Positions 31,362 to 40,135 of a stretch of 64,000 nt of DNA are shown here, piece by piece. The stretch is taken from the NCBI RefSeq assembly GCF_014256275.1, contig NZ_JACCFE010000002.1, positions 3,266,001-3,330,000 of the forward strand, in the 5' to 3' direction. The translations under genes and the position numbers were made by a program. Below the pieces are notes generated by a model. It did no database searches, was not told where the DNA came from, and saw nothing but the letters and a program-made list of their open reading frames with translations. This DNA is from Rhodococcus sp. 4CII. Lineage in GTDB: Bacteria; Actinomycetota; Actinomycetes; Mycobacteriales; Mycobacteriaceae. Within the stretch, counting starts at the first letter, position 1. Each line of letters begins with the position of its first letter.

Positions 31362-33593
31362 GTGGCACCCTCCGCGTCCGTGTCCTCGACCGTCACCCGA
31401 TCGATACGCGGCGTTCCCGAGTGGACGGTGGCACTGGCCGTCGCGGTGGCCGCCGCGGCCATTGCGACGATTCCCCGGATCGTGGACAACCGCTTCTACT
31501 ACGCCGGCGACATGCTGGAGTCGTTCGTGCCGTCCTGGCACCGGATCGGGACGGAACTCCTGGCCGGGCGGTGGCTCGCCGTCAACCCGGACGCGTGGAT
31601 CGGCGGCAACTACGCCGGCGAGGCGGCCTACGGTCTCTACAACCCCGTCAACCTCGCCAATTACACGCTGACCGCGAAATTCGAGGACCTGTCCGTCGCC
31701 GCATTCGTGATCATGACCGAATTCCTCGCGCTGTTCGCCCTCGCGACCTACCTGCTGTGCCGTGAATACGGTGCCCGCCGCGGTCCCGCGATCCTCGCCG
31801 GACTGACGATCCCGTTCAGCGGTTTCACCCTGTTCTACGAGGCGGGCGGCTGGCCGTCCGGGATGATGGCGGTCGCGTGGGTGACGCTGTTCTGGTGGTC
31901 GGCGCTGCGCCTGTCCCGCGGTCGCACGCCCGCGCTGGTCACGTTCCTGATCGGCGCGCTGACGGTGAGCATGGGCAACCCGTACGCCGCGCTCGGCGCC
32001 GTGGTGGTGCTGCTGGGACTCGGGATCGGTCTCCTCGTCCAGCGGGAGTTCTTCCGCCTGCTCGTGCTGGTGATCACCGGCGCGTGCGCGGGCACCGCCG
32101 CGCTCGTGACGTATCTGCCGCTGTTCCTCAGCGTCGACGTGACCACCCGCGCCGGCAGCACCGGCATCTTCAACGACACGTTCCTGCAGCCGCAACTCGG
32201 CGGACTCGCGGCGATGAGCAGCCCGTCCTACCTCCCGGTGATCATGACGTTCGGCGGCCCCGTCGAGGTCATCCCGTCGCTCTACCTCGCCTGGTTCGTG
32301 CTGCCGCTGCTGCCGTGGCTGCCGTGGGGGCGGATCCGCGCCCTGTTCGCGTCGCCGGGGTTCCGCCGCACGCACGGGCGGCAGCTGATCAGCCTCGGTG
32401 TGATCACCGTCGTCTACTTTCTCTTCACGTTCGGACCGTCGAATGTCGGGATGTTCCGGTGGCCGATCCGGTTGGTCGAGTACCTGTACCTCTGCGTGCT
32501 GATCGGCCTGTCCCTGGCGCTGTCGCTGGGCGTGGCCCGCGACCGGGTGTGTCGCCGGGCGACGGCGTCGGCGGTGCTGATCGCGCTGGGCTTCTATCTG
32601 GCGTTCTCGTCCTCACCGGCGCTGACCGGTCGGCACGCGCTGTTCGCGCTCCTCATCGCCGCGCTGTGCGCGATCGCATACTTCGCCGGGCGCGCAGGCC
32701 GGAGCGGTCTCGTCGCCGCCCTCGTTCTGGGAACGGCGGCGGTGACCGCCGCGCAGGTGTGGTCCCTCACCCACGACGTCGAGACCGGCAGCCGCGCCGA
32801 CCCGTCCAGTACGTCCCGGCTGTCCGCGCAGACGGACCGCTATCAGGGCACCGTCCTGCAACTCGCCGCACTGGACGCCACCCCGGCGGGCGACATCACG
32901 GCCGGCCGGATCCTGTTCGGCAACGAGATCATGGCGTCGACCGCAGCGGGCAGCGTCAACGCGTACACCGGAATCGGGTTCACCGAATTCCAGGAAGCAC
33001 TGTGCATGGACTACCGCGGCGCCGTCTGCCCGGGTGTCTACGGGGCGTTGTGGCAGCCGGTGAACGCGGCCATCCCGATCCCACTGATCGACTACCTGCG
33101 GGTGTCGACGCTGGTGGTACAGCATGCGCTGCTGCCCGAGGTCGAGACGGCGCCGCCCCCGCCCGGCTGGCACGTCACCGAACGGAGCGATACCCGGACG
33201 GTGCTGCAGCGCGACCGGCCGCTGACCCTGCCCGGGCGGGTGTCGTTCGCGTCCGACGGCGTCCGGGTGGTCTCGTCCGAGTCGAGCCCGGCCACGGAAA
33301 CGGTGCGGGTGACGGGCAGCGGCGGCACCGTCTCGCTCGCCCGACTCGCGTGGCCCGGCTACTCGGCCACCGTCGACGGCGAACCGGTGCCCGCGACCGC
33401 GGGATGGCACGGTCTGCTCGAGGTGACGGTGCCGCCGGGTGACCACGAGGTGGTCGTGACGTTCCGGCCGCCCCGGCAGAATTTGTCGGTCGCCGCGTTC
33501 GGCGCCGCGACGGTCGTGGTGCTGATCCTCACCGTCGCCGATGTGGTGGTGCGCAGGCGGAAGCTCAGCGCGGCGACCACTCGGAGGGCGTGA
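31362..33593 (+). CDS. YfhO-like multi-spanning membrane protein
   Basis: A 743-residue membrane protein with about 12 hydrophobic segments in residues 20-450 and a soluble C-terminal part. The opening DNRFYYAGDMLESFVPSWHRIGTELLAGRW and the end (LAWPGYSATVDGEPVPATAGWHGLLEVTVPPGDHEVVVTF) follow the YfhO/GT-C pattern, proteins thought to glycosylate lipoteichoic acids or lipids in other bacteria. The function here is unknown. A last hydrophobic helix near 715-735 precedes a basic tail. The 3' end overlaps the convergent GDSL gene by 29 bases. Confidence 0.75.
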   Translation: MAPSASVSSTVTRSIRGVPEWTVALAVAVAAAAIATIPRIVDNRFYYAGDMLESFVPSWHRIGTELLAGRWLAVNPDAWIGGNYAGEAAYGLYNPVNLANYTLTAKFEDLSVAAFVIMTEFLALFALATYLLCREYGARRGPAILAGLTIPFSGFTLFYEAGGWPSGMMAVAWVTLFWWSALRLSRGRTPALVTFLIGALTVSMGNPYAALGAVVVLLGLGIGLLVQREFFRLLVLVITGACAGTAALVTYLPLFLSVDVTTRAGSTGIFNDTFLQPQLGGLAAMSSPSYLPVIMTFGGPVEVIPSLYLAWFVLPLLPWLPWGRIRALFASPGFRRTHGRQLISLGVITVVYFLFTFGPSNVGMFRWPIRLVEYLYLCVLIGLSLALSLGVARDRVCRRATASAVLIALGFYLAFSSSPALTGRHALFALLIAALCAIAYFAGRAGRSGLVAALVLGTAAVTAAQVWSLTHDVETGSRADPSSTSRLSAQTDRYQGTVLQLAALDATPAGDITAGRILFGNEIMASTAAGSVNAYTGIGFTEFQEALCMDYRGAVCPGVYGALWQPVNAAIPIPLIDYLRVSTLVVQHALLPEVETAPPPPGWHVTERSDTRTVLQRDRPLTLPGRVSFASDGVRVVSSESSPATETVRVTGSGGTVSLARLAWPGYSATVDGEPVPATAGWHGLLEVTVPPGDHEVVVTFRPPRQNLSVAAFGAATVVVLILTVADVVVRRRKLSAATTRRA

Positions 33594-34422
33594 ACGCCGA
33601 CGCCTCGGTGGCTCCGGACTGCCCGACCGCTGCGGACGACAGCGCGTCCGCGATCCGTTGGTGCCCGCTCTGGTTCGGGTGATCGCCGTCGTCCGCCAGC
33701 AGTCCGGTGGGGTCGCCGTCACCCCACGCCCCCTTGAATACCCCGAACAGGTCGACGTAGGTGGCCCCCTCCGCCCCCGCGACCTCCGAGATGACGTCGT
33801 TGGCGCGCAACGTCAGCGCGGAACTGTCCCGGAGGAATTGCGGGCCGAACAGTCCGCGGGCCACGTCGCCGTCCGGGAAGACGTCCCAGTACCCGGTGAC
33901 CAGTACCGCGGTCGGCTGTCCGTCGCGCAGTTCGGTGATGCGGTCGAGCACGGACGTCAGCGTTGTCTGCAGCTGCGGAAGCACCGGCGCGAAACAGCCG
34001 AGCCCGTCGTCGCCGCCGCAATCGCCGTCCAGGTAGTCGTCGAGTTCGGCGTAGAAGTCGTTGGCGCCGATCGTGACGGTGACGACGTCGGCGTCCCGGA
34101 CGGCGTCGGCGTCGTACGCGCCGGATTCGAGGGAGTCCAGCAGGTCGGTGCTGGTCCAGCCCCCCACCCCCAGGTTCGCCACCTGCACGGGCAGGGCGTC
34201 ACCGCCGGAGAGTTCGTCGCCGAACAATTCGACGAACGGCGTGCATCCGGGACAGCCGTCACCGGCGGGAATCGAGTCCCCCAAACCCACCAGGGTCGCG
34301 ACCGTCGGCGGGGACTGCTGCTCGGGTTGCGGCTGCGCCGCGGGCGACGTCGAGGTGGTGGAGCAGCCGGCGACGAGCGGGAGCACGACCGCCACGGGAA
34401 CAGCGAGAATCCAGCGTCTCAC
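33565..34422 (-). CDS. SGNH/GDSL hydrolase lipoprotein
   Basis: A 285-residue lipoprotein esterase. The signal MRRWILAVPVAVVLPLVAGC ends in a lipobox LVAGC. SGNH residues are placed as expected: GLGDSIPAGDG (Ser), the Gly in VANLGVGGW, the Asn in IGANDF, and the Asp-His pair in DDGDHPNQSGHQRI. Cys pairs (DGCPGC, GDCGGDDGLGC) suggest disulfides outside the cell. It may act on acylated cell-envelope glycans or lipids. Its 3' end overlaps the YfhO-like gene by 29 bases on the opposite strand. Confidence 0.9.
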   Translation of the reverse strand: MRRWILAVPVAVVLPLVAGCSTTSTSPAAQPQPEQQSPPTVATLVGLGDSIPAGDGCPGCTPFVELFGDELSGGDALPVQVANLGVGGWTSTDLLDSLESGAYDADAVRDADVVTVTIGANDFYAELDDYLDGDCGGDDGLGCFAPVLPQLQTTLTSVLDRITELRDGQPTAVLVTGYWDVFPDGDVARGLFGPQFLRDSSALTLRANDVISEVAGAEGATYVDLFGVFKGAWGDGDPTGLLADDGDHPNQSGHQRIADALSSAAVGQSGATEASAFTPSEWSPR

Positions 34423-34482
34423 GGGGCCTCCCCATCACGTCCTGCGCCTCGGAGGAGCGCTGGTCACCGGTCCGCACGAATT

Positions 34483-35097
34483 CTACCGACGGCGGTCGTC
34501 GGCCGCCGCTCCCCGAGGGACGGTCCGCACGTGCGCCCGCTCACCCTGCGGCCCGAACAGGCTGAGGATTTCGACGGGCTGCGGTCCGGGGTTGCCGAAC
34601 CAGTGCGGGACGTGGGTGTCGAACTCGGCGACCTCCCCCGGGGTCAGGATCACGTCGTGCTCACCGAGCAGCAGCCGCAACCGGCCGGACAGCACGTACA
34701 GCCATTCGTACCCCTCGTGGACCTGCAGTTGCGGTTCGACGTTCGGATCGCCCGGCGGGATCACGTGTTTGAACGCCTGAATTCCGCCCGGTCTGCGGGT
34801 GAGCGGGATGATGGTCGTCCCGTTGCGCTCGAGGGGTCGCAGGTGCACGCGCGGGTCGCCGGTGGCGGGCGCGTCGACGAGTTCGTCGAGGGGCAACTGG
34901 TGGGCGCGGGCCAGCAGCAGCATCAGTTCGAGAGTGGGTTTGCGCTGACCGGATTCGAGCCGCGACAGGGTGCTCACCGAGATCCCGGTGGATTCGGAGA
35001 GCTGGGCGAGGGTCGCGCCGCGTTCCTGGCGGAGCGCTTTGAGCCGCGGCCCCACGGCGTCGAGGACGCCGTCGAGATCGGGTACGTCTTCGTTCAC
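34483..35097 (-). CDS. XRE family regulator with C-terminal cupin domain
   Basis: A 204-residue regulator. Residues about 15-70 carry a helix-turn-helix (LKALRQERGATLAQLSESTGISVSTLSRLESGQRKPTLELMLLLA), and residues about 115-190 form a cupin barrel (VEPQLQVHEGYEWLYVLSGRLRLLLGEHDVILTPGEVAEFD, then VPHWFGN). Such regulators sense a small ligand or metal through the cupin. GTG at 35097 follows no strong site. It diverges from the thioredoxin-reductase-like gene with 96 bases between the starts, so that gene is the likely target. Confidence 0.9.
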   Translation of the reverse strand: MNEDVPDLDGVLDAVGPRLKALRQERGATLAQLSESTGISVSTLSRLESGQRKPTLELMLLLARAHQLPLDELVDAPATGDPRVHLRPLERNGTTIIPLTRRPGGIQAFKHVIPPGDPNVEPQLQVHEGYEWLYVLSGRLRLLLGEHDVILTPGEVAEFDTHVPHWFGNPGPQPVEILSLFGPQGERAHVRTVPRGAAADDRRR

Positions 35098-35193
35098 ACC
35101 CCCATATTGCCACAGCAGCAAATGCACTTGCCAGATCCGCCGGGAGGGACGGACAGTGTCACCACACGAGGTCGACGAACGAAGGAGAACGCG

Positions 35194-36150
35194 GTGAAAG
35201 ACAGCTATGACGTAGTGGTCGTCGGTGGCGGCGCGGCCGGGCTCAGCGGAGCCCTGGCCCTGTCTCGGGCCCGCCGCTCGGTGCTCGTGATCGATGCGGG
35301 CGAACCACGCAACGCACCGGCCGGGCACATCCACAACTACCTGGGCCGCGAGGGCACCCCGCCCGGCGAACTGCTGGCCGCGGGACGCGCGGAGGTCGCC
35401 GGGTACGGCGGGGAGATCGTGACCGGCACCGTCACGTCGGCCGACAAGGGCGGGGACGGGGACTTCCGGGTGACGCTCGCCGACGGCCGGACCGTCGGGG
35501 CGCGGAGACTGCTCGTCACCACCGGCCTCGTCGACGTCCTCCCCGAGGTTCCGGGGGTGGCCGAGCGGTGGGGTCGCGACGTTCTGCACTGCCCGTACTG
35601 CCACGGCTGGGAGGTGCGCGACCAGCCGGTCGGCGTCCTGGCGGGCAGCCCGCTGGCGGTGCACCAGGCGCTGATGTGGCGGCAGTGGACCGAGAACGTG
35701 ACGCTGTTCCTGAACGACGCGAACGAGCCCACCGGCGAGGAGTACGAGCAACTCGCCGCGCGGGGTGTGGCCGTGATCGACGGCGCGGTGGCAGGACTCG
35801 ACGTCCAGGACGACCGGCTGACGGGCGTCCGGTTGCGCACGGGTCAGGTCTTCCCCCTTGCTGCCGTGGTGGTTCCCCCGCTGTTCCGGGCGCGCGCCGG
35901 CTTCCTCGACAGCCTCGGACTGGCCACCACCGAGATGGAAATGGGCGGGCACGTGATCGGCACCGCCGTCGCCGCCGATCAGACCGGCGCCACCGCGGTA
36001 CCGGGGGTGTGGGTGGCCGGCAACGTCGCGGACCCGAAGGCGCAGGTGATCGTCGCCGCCGGAGCTGGTCTGAACGCCGCCGCGGCCCTCAACGCCGACC
36101 TCATCGCGGAAGACACCCGGCTGGCGGTCGCCGGGGCGCTCAGCCGGTAG
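35194..36150 (+). CDS. Thioredoxin reductase-like flavoprotein
   Basis: A 318-residue pyridine nucleotide-disulfide oxidoreductase. The FAD site is VVVVGGGAAGLSGALALSRA, and a redox CPYC pair (Cys133, Cys136) sits at the position of the thioredoxin reductase active site. The second Rossmann motif (GVLAGSPLAVHQAL) lacks the usual GxGxxG/A glycines, so NADPH binding may be changed. The C-terminal GVWVAGNVADPKAQVIVAAGAG is the second FAD motif. The start has GAAGGAGAACGCG before the GTG. It is divergent from an XRE-cupin regulator and overlaps the convergent dehydrogenase gene by 11 bases. Confidence 0.87.
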   Translation: MKDSYDVVVVGGGAAGLSGALALSRARRSVLVIDAGEPRNAPAGHIHNYLGREGTPPGELLAAGRAEVAGYGGEIVTGTVTSADKGGDGDFRVTLADGRTVGARRLLVTTGLVDVLPEVPGVAERWGRDVLHCPYCHGWEVRDQPVGVLAGSPLAVHQALMWRQWTENVTLFLNDANEPTGEEYEQLAARGVAVIDGAVAGLDVQDDRLTGVRLRTGQVFPLAAVVVPPLFRARAGFLDSLGLATTEMEMGGHVIGTAVAADQTGATAVPGVWVAGNVADPKAQVIVAAGAGLNAAAALNADLIAEDTRLAVAGALSR

Positions 36151-37105
36151 CCGACACGGTTGCCTCGTGGACCACGCGATGCGCGGGCAGGATCGAGTCG
36201 CGTTCCGCGTCGGCATCCCCCTCGCCGCCGATCAGTCCGATGTAATGAGCGAGCTGGGCGGCGAGGGGTTCCTCGCTGTAGCGGAGGGTGGGGATCTCGA
36301 TCACCGTCTGCTGCTTGTAGCCGTCCCGGTCGGGGGGCAGGTCGTCGTCGATGTGCTTGTGGATGGTGATGTCGCGGCGCAGGAGGTCGATCTCGATCAG
36401 GCGGTCCGGCTCCAGCAACGACAGTTGCCGGACCTTGCGGTGACTCACCCGGCTGGCCGAGATGGTGGCCACCGCACCGGATTCGAAACGTAGCACCGCC
36501 TCCGCGCAGTCCTCGGCCTCGTTGCGTCGCGAACTGTCGTGGAAGTAGCCGAATTCGGCTTTCACCCCGACGGGCGGTGATCCGACGAATCCGATTGCGA
36601 GGTCGACGTCGTGGATCAGCAGGTCGGTCGCGACGCCCGTGGGGATGCGGGAGACGAACGGCGAGTGCCGGATTCCGTTGACCTGCCACACGTCACCGGC
36701 GAACTCGCGGGCCGTGCGGACCGCCGGGTTGAACCGCTCGAGCAGGCCGCACATCAGCGGCATCCCGGTCGCGGCGGCGCGTTTCACCAGATCGGTGCTC
36801 TCGTCGTACGTTGCGGCGAGCGGCTTTTCGACGAGCAGCGGCTTGCCGAGGTCGAGGACGCGGCCCGCCAACTCGTAGTGGGCTTGTGTCGCCGCCGCGA
36901 CGACGACGGCGTCGATGCCGTCCAGGTCGTCGAAATCCGGCGCCCATCCGGTGTCGAACCGCGCGGCAATCTCCCGGCCGTGTTCCGCACGCGGTTCCAC
37001 GAGCAGGGCCAGTTCGCACAGCGGCGACTGCGCGAGGACGCGGGCGTGCAGCGAACCCATCTTGCCGGATCCGATGAGCGCGATCCGCGGTCGCGTCGTC
37101 GTCAT
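36140..37105 (-). CDS. Gfo/Idh/MocA family sugar dehydrogenase (GnnA/WbpB-like)
   Basis: A 321-residue NAD(P)-dependent dehydrogenase. The Rossmann motif is RIALIGSGKMGSLHARVL, the catalytic EKP appears in LLVEKPLA, and GVATDLLIHDVDLAIGF carries the Asp and His of the C-terminal sugar-binding domain. It belongs with dehydrogenases that oxidise the 3-hydroxyl of nucleotide sugars. It overlaps the DegT aminotransferase stop by one base (TGATG), so the pair is coupled. Together they match the GnnA/GnnB and WbpB/WbpE order of enzymes making UDP-3-amino sugars, though the real substrate is unproven. Confidence 0.85.
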   Translation of the reverse strand: MTTTRPRIALIGSGKMGSLHARVLAQSPLCELALLVEPRAEHGREIAARFDTGWAPDFDDLDGIDAVVVAAATQAHYELAGRVLDLGKPLLVEKPLAATYDESTDLVKRAAATGMPLMCGLLERFNPAVRTAREFAGDVWQVNGIRHSPFVSRIPTGVATDLLIHDVDLAIGFVGSPPVGVKAEFGYFHDSSRRNEAEDCAEAVLRFESGAVATISASRVSHRKVRQLSLLEPDRLIEIDLLRRDITIHKHIDDDLPPDRDGYKQQTVIEIPTLRYSEEPLAAQLAHYIGLIGGEGDADAERDSILPAHRVVHEATVSATG

Positions 37106-38205
37106 CACATCTCCATCGCCTCGCGGACCGCGGCGACGATCCGGTCGACCTCGTCCGCGGAGAGCGCGGCGTGGACGGGGATGCTGAGGCACCGGCGGGC
37201 AACGGATGTCGCGACCGGCGTGGGCGATGTGATCACCCGGGGGTGCTCGCGGTAGCAGTCGTACTCGCAGACGGTTCTCGGGTAGTAGACGCCGCTGCCG
37301 ACTCCGCGCTCGCCCAGTCGCTGCGCGAGGGTGTCGCGGTCGATCGGCGCGTCCGGCGCGAGGATCACGGTGAACTGGTGCCACACGTGCCCGCGGCCCG
37401 CGAGTTCGGCGGGCAGCACGAGTCCTTCGACGTCCTTCAGTCCGGTCCGCAGGGCCTCGGCGTTGCGGCGGCGCGACTCCACCTGCTGCAGATAGGAACC
37501 CAGTTGCGGCAACCCGAGACTGGCCTGCAGGTCGGTCATCCGGAAGTTCTGGCCCGCCATCTCGTATTCGTACCGGCGTCGCATGCCCTGGTTGCGCAGC
37601 ACCCGCAACCGATCGGCCACCGCGTCGTCGTCGGTGGTGATCATGCCGCCCTCGGCGGTGGTGAGATTCTTCGTGGCGTAGAAGGAGAAGCAGCCGAGCC
37701 CGAAACTGCCCGCACCCTTGCCGTCGAACGTGGCGCCGTGCGCCTGGGCCGCGTCCTCGACCACGGCGAGTCCCCGGGACTCGGCCAGCGGCATCAGCGC
37801 ACCCATGTCGGCGGTCTGCCCGTACAGGTGGACCGGCATCAGCACCCGGGTGCGGTCGTTGACACTCTGCGCCACGACGTCGGGGTCGAGCGCGAAATCG
37901 GACTCCCCGATGTCGGCGAACCGCGCGGTCGCGCCGGCGTCGAGAATCGCGTTCAGCGTGGCCACGAACGTGAACGGGGTGGTGAGCACCTCGTCACCGG
38001 GCGCGAGATCCAGTACCCGCAGCGCCGCGATCAGTGCGGTGGTGCCGCTGTTGACGGCCACCGCGTGCCGGGTGCCGACGAGGTCGGCGAACCCCTCCTC
38101 GAACCTCGCGACCTTCGGCCCCTGGGCGACCATCCCGGATCGGAGGGTGTCGAGAACCTCGCGCTCGACATCCTCGCCGAAGGAGATACTCGAGATCGCG
38201 ATCAC
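37105..38205 (-). CDS. DegT/DnrJ/EryC1 sugar aminotransferase (GnnB/WbpE-like)
   Basis: A 366-residue PLP-dependent sugar aminotransferase. Key points are VAVNSGTTALIAALRVL, the PLP-binding DAAQAHGATFDG, and the Schiff-base lysine in SFYATKNLTTAEGG (Lys179). The region GMRRRYEYEMAGQNFRMTDLQASLGL is typical of the GnnB/WbpE/ArnB class. It would place an amino group on a keto nucleotide sugar made by the coupled dehydrogenase. It starts at 38205, divergent from the LpxA-like gene 105 bases away, so the three may be controlled together. Confidence 0.92.
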   Translation of the reverse strand: MIAISSISFGEDVEREVLDTLRSGMVAQGPKVARFEEGFADLVGTRHAVAVNSGTTALIAALRVLDLAPGDEVLTTPFTFVATLNAILDAGATARFADIGESDFALDPDVVAQSVNDRTRVLMPVHLYGQTADMGALMPLAESRGLAVVEDAAQAHGATFDGKGAGSFGLGCFSFYATKNLTTAEGGMITTDDDAVADRLRVLRNQGMRRRYEYEMAGQNFRMTDLQASLGLPQLGSYLQQVESRRRNAEALRTGLKDVEGLVLPAELAGRGHVWHQFTVILAPDAPIDRDTLAQRLGERGVGSGVYYPRTVCEYDCYREHPRVITSPTPVATSVARRCLSIPVHAALSADEVDRIVAAVREAMEM

Positions 38206-38310
38206 GGTTCCTCCGATAGATTGACGTGCAGTTCACACCGTCTTCACAGATTGCAACCACTTGAAGGTTCCCACGGTCTGCACGGCTCCTGGAAGGAATC
38301 GGCAACTTTC

Positions 38311-39030
38311 ATGACCATCGGTGAAAACTGCGAGATCCACCCGACCGTCGTGTTGGGCGACGGCGTCACCGTCGGCGCCGGGGTGAGCATCGGCCCGTAC
38401 GCCGTCCTCACCGGGCCGCTCGACATCGGCGACGGCTGCTGGATCGGTGCCCACGTCACGCTCGGGGCGCCGCCGGAGTGGATCGGGAAGACGCATCCCC
38501 GCAGCTGGACGGAGGTGAGCCCGCATCGGGGGGTCGTGATCGGCGCGGGCACCGTGATCCGGGAGATGAGCGCCGTGCAGCAGGGCGCCGAGCGGCCGAC
38601 GACCGTCGGCCGCGGCGGATTCGTCATGAACCACACGTCCGTCGAGCACGACGTCCAGGTCGGCGAGAGCTGTGTCCTCTCGCCGTCCTGCACCCTCGGC
38701 GGCCACGTGACCCTCGGCGACGGTGTCAACATCGGCATGAGCGCGGTGGTGCATCAGCGCCGGGTGATCGGTGCGCGCGCGATGGTCGGTATGGGATCGG
38801 TCGTCGCCAAGGACATTCCGCCGTTCGCCACGGTGTTCGGCAACCCCGCCGCCCTGCGCGGCACCAACCGGGTGGGCATGGACCGCGCCGGGATCCCCGA
38901 AGAGGACATCGCCGCCGTCGAGGCGCTGTACGCGCCGGGGCGACTCGACGCCGATGCGGAACTCCCCCGTTCGCTCGCCGACGCGTTCGCCTGGTGGCGG
39001 GAACTGGCAGTGAAACCGCTCGTTTCCTGA
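38311..39030 (+). CDS. LpxA-like left-handed beta-helix acyltransferase
   Basis: A 239-residue hexapeptide-repeat acyltransferase. Repeats such as IHPTVVLGDGVTVGAGVSIG begin it. The middle NHTSVEHDVQVGESCVLSPSCTLGGHV aligns with the LpxA segment that holds the catalytic His-Asp (here His113-Asp114), and AVVHQRRVIGARAMVGMGSVVAKDIPPFATVFGNPA matches the LpxA C-terminal coil. A short helical tail follows. LpxA itself is a Gram-negative lipid A enzyme; here the acyl acceptor is more probably the amino sugar made by the divergent pair. Acyl length is unknown. The ATG at 38311 has GGAAGGAAT upstream. Confidence 0.87.
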   Translation: MTIGENCEIHPTVVLGDGVTVGAGVSIGPYAVLTGPLDIGDGCWIGAHVTLGAPPEWIGKTHPRSWTEVSPHRGVVIGAGTVIREMSAVQQGAERPTTVGRGGFVMNHTSVEHDVQVGESCVLSPSCTLGGHVTLGDGVNIGMSAVVHQRRVIGARAMVGMGSVVAKDIPPFATVFGNPAALRGTNRVGMDRAGIPEEDIAAVEALYAPGRLDADAELPRSLADAFAWWRELAVKPLVS

Positions 39031-39107
39031 TCCGGCGCGCTCCGATTGCTATCGTCGGAACCGAACGCTGCACTGCCGCAGCGCACTGCCTTGAGGGGGT
39101 GGTTCTC

Positions 39108-40091
39108 GTGGACACCGATCCCGAGATCGTCCCGGACCGCGGCGGTCGCGCCGTCCTGATGAACGCGCTGCGGATCCTCGTCACCCTCGCGATCGTCGTG
39201 GCCATCGTGTTCGCCGTGAAATCGCAGTGGGCCGAGGTCCGGGACACGATCATCCAACTCGACTGGTGGGCGCTCGCCCTCTCCGCGGTGTTCGTGTTCC
39301 TCGGCATGGCCGCCGCGGTCCGTGCGTGGCAGCACGCCCTCGGCGCCCTCGAGCATCCGATTCCCGCGTTCGACGCCGCGCGCTGCTACCTCGTCGGTCA
39401 GCTCGGCAAGTACCTCCCGGGCAGTGTGTGGGCGTTCGTCCTGCAGACCGAACTCGTCCGCCGGGCCGGGGTGTCGCGGGCCAACGGGTTCGTCGCCGTC
39501 CTCGTCACCGTCGGCCTGAGCATCACATCGGCGCTGGTCGTGGGGCTGCTGGCGCTGCCCGCCCTGTTCCACATCAGCACCGTCGCGGCGGTCGCGGTGA
39601 TCGTTCTCGTCCCGATCGCGCTCGTCTGCTGCTACCCACCGGTCCTCACCCGGCTGGTGAACCTGGCCCTGCGGATCCTGCGCCGCGCCCCGCTCCAGCG
39701 GCAGCTGACCATGCACAAGATCGGACGGGCCCTCGGCTGGTGCGCCGTCAGCTGGGTCCTCTACGGCGTGCACCTCTGGCTCCTCGCGTCGAGCACGGCG
39801 GGATTCACGGCCGGCACCCTGGTGCAGTGCATCGGCGCGATCGCCCTCGGCATGTGCGCCGGCGTGCTCGTCGTCGTCGCGCCGTCCGGGATCGGGGTGA
39901 GGGAGGCCGTCGTCGTCGCCGCACTGTCCCCGTTCATGGACAGCGGGGTCGCCCTCGGGCTGGCCCTCGCCTCACGCCTGGTGTTCACGCTCTGCGAGGT
40001 GCTCGCCGGTTTCGTCGCCGCGATCGCCGGGTCGCGGTCGCTCCGCAACGCACTCGTCCACGAGGATTCGCGGGTACCGCAGCCGTCGTGA
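39108..40091 (+). CDS. UPF0104/LPG-synthase-type membrane protein
   Basis: A 327-residue protein with about eight to nine hydrophobic helices, of the lysylphosphatidylglycerol-synthase transmembrane/UPF0104 group (GlcNAc or undecaprenyl-type flippase-like). It lacks the soluble aminoacyl transferase domain. The cytoplasmic ARCYLVGQLGKYLPGSVWAFVLQTELVRRAGVSRANGFVAVL segment, with its Gly-Lys-Tyr-Leu-Pro-Gly, is the family hallmark. GTG at 39108 follows a GAGGGGG stretch. It lies 77 bases after the LpxA-like gene on the same strand and may move the resulting lipid-linked sugar; inference. Confidence 0.8.
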   Translation: MDTDPEIVPDRGGRAVLMNALRILVTLAIVVAIVFAVKSQWAEVRDTIIQLDWWALALSAVFVFLGMAAAVRAWQHALGALEHPIPAFDAARCYLVGQLGKYLPGSVWAFVLQTELVRRAGVSRANGFVAVLVTVGLSITSALVVGLLALPALFHISTVAAVAVIVLVPIALVCCYPPVLTRLVNLALRILRRAPLQRQLTMHKIGRALGWCAVSWVLYGVHLWLLASSTAGFTAGTLVQCIGAIALGMCAGVLVVVAPSGIGVREAVVVAALSPFMDSGVALGLALASRLVFTLCEVLAGFVAAIAGSRSLRNALVHEDSRVPQPS

Positions 40092-40135
40092 GGAGACCGC
40101 GATGACCGCGCGAGCGTGGGCGTTCAGCGGGACCG

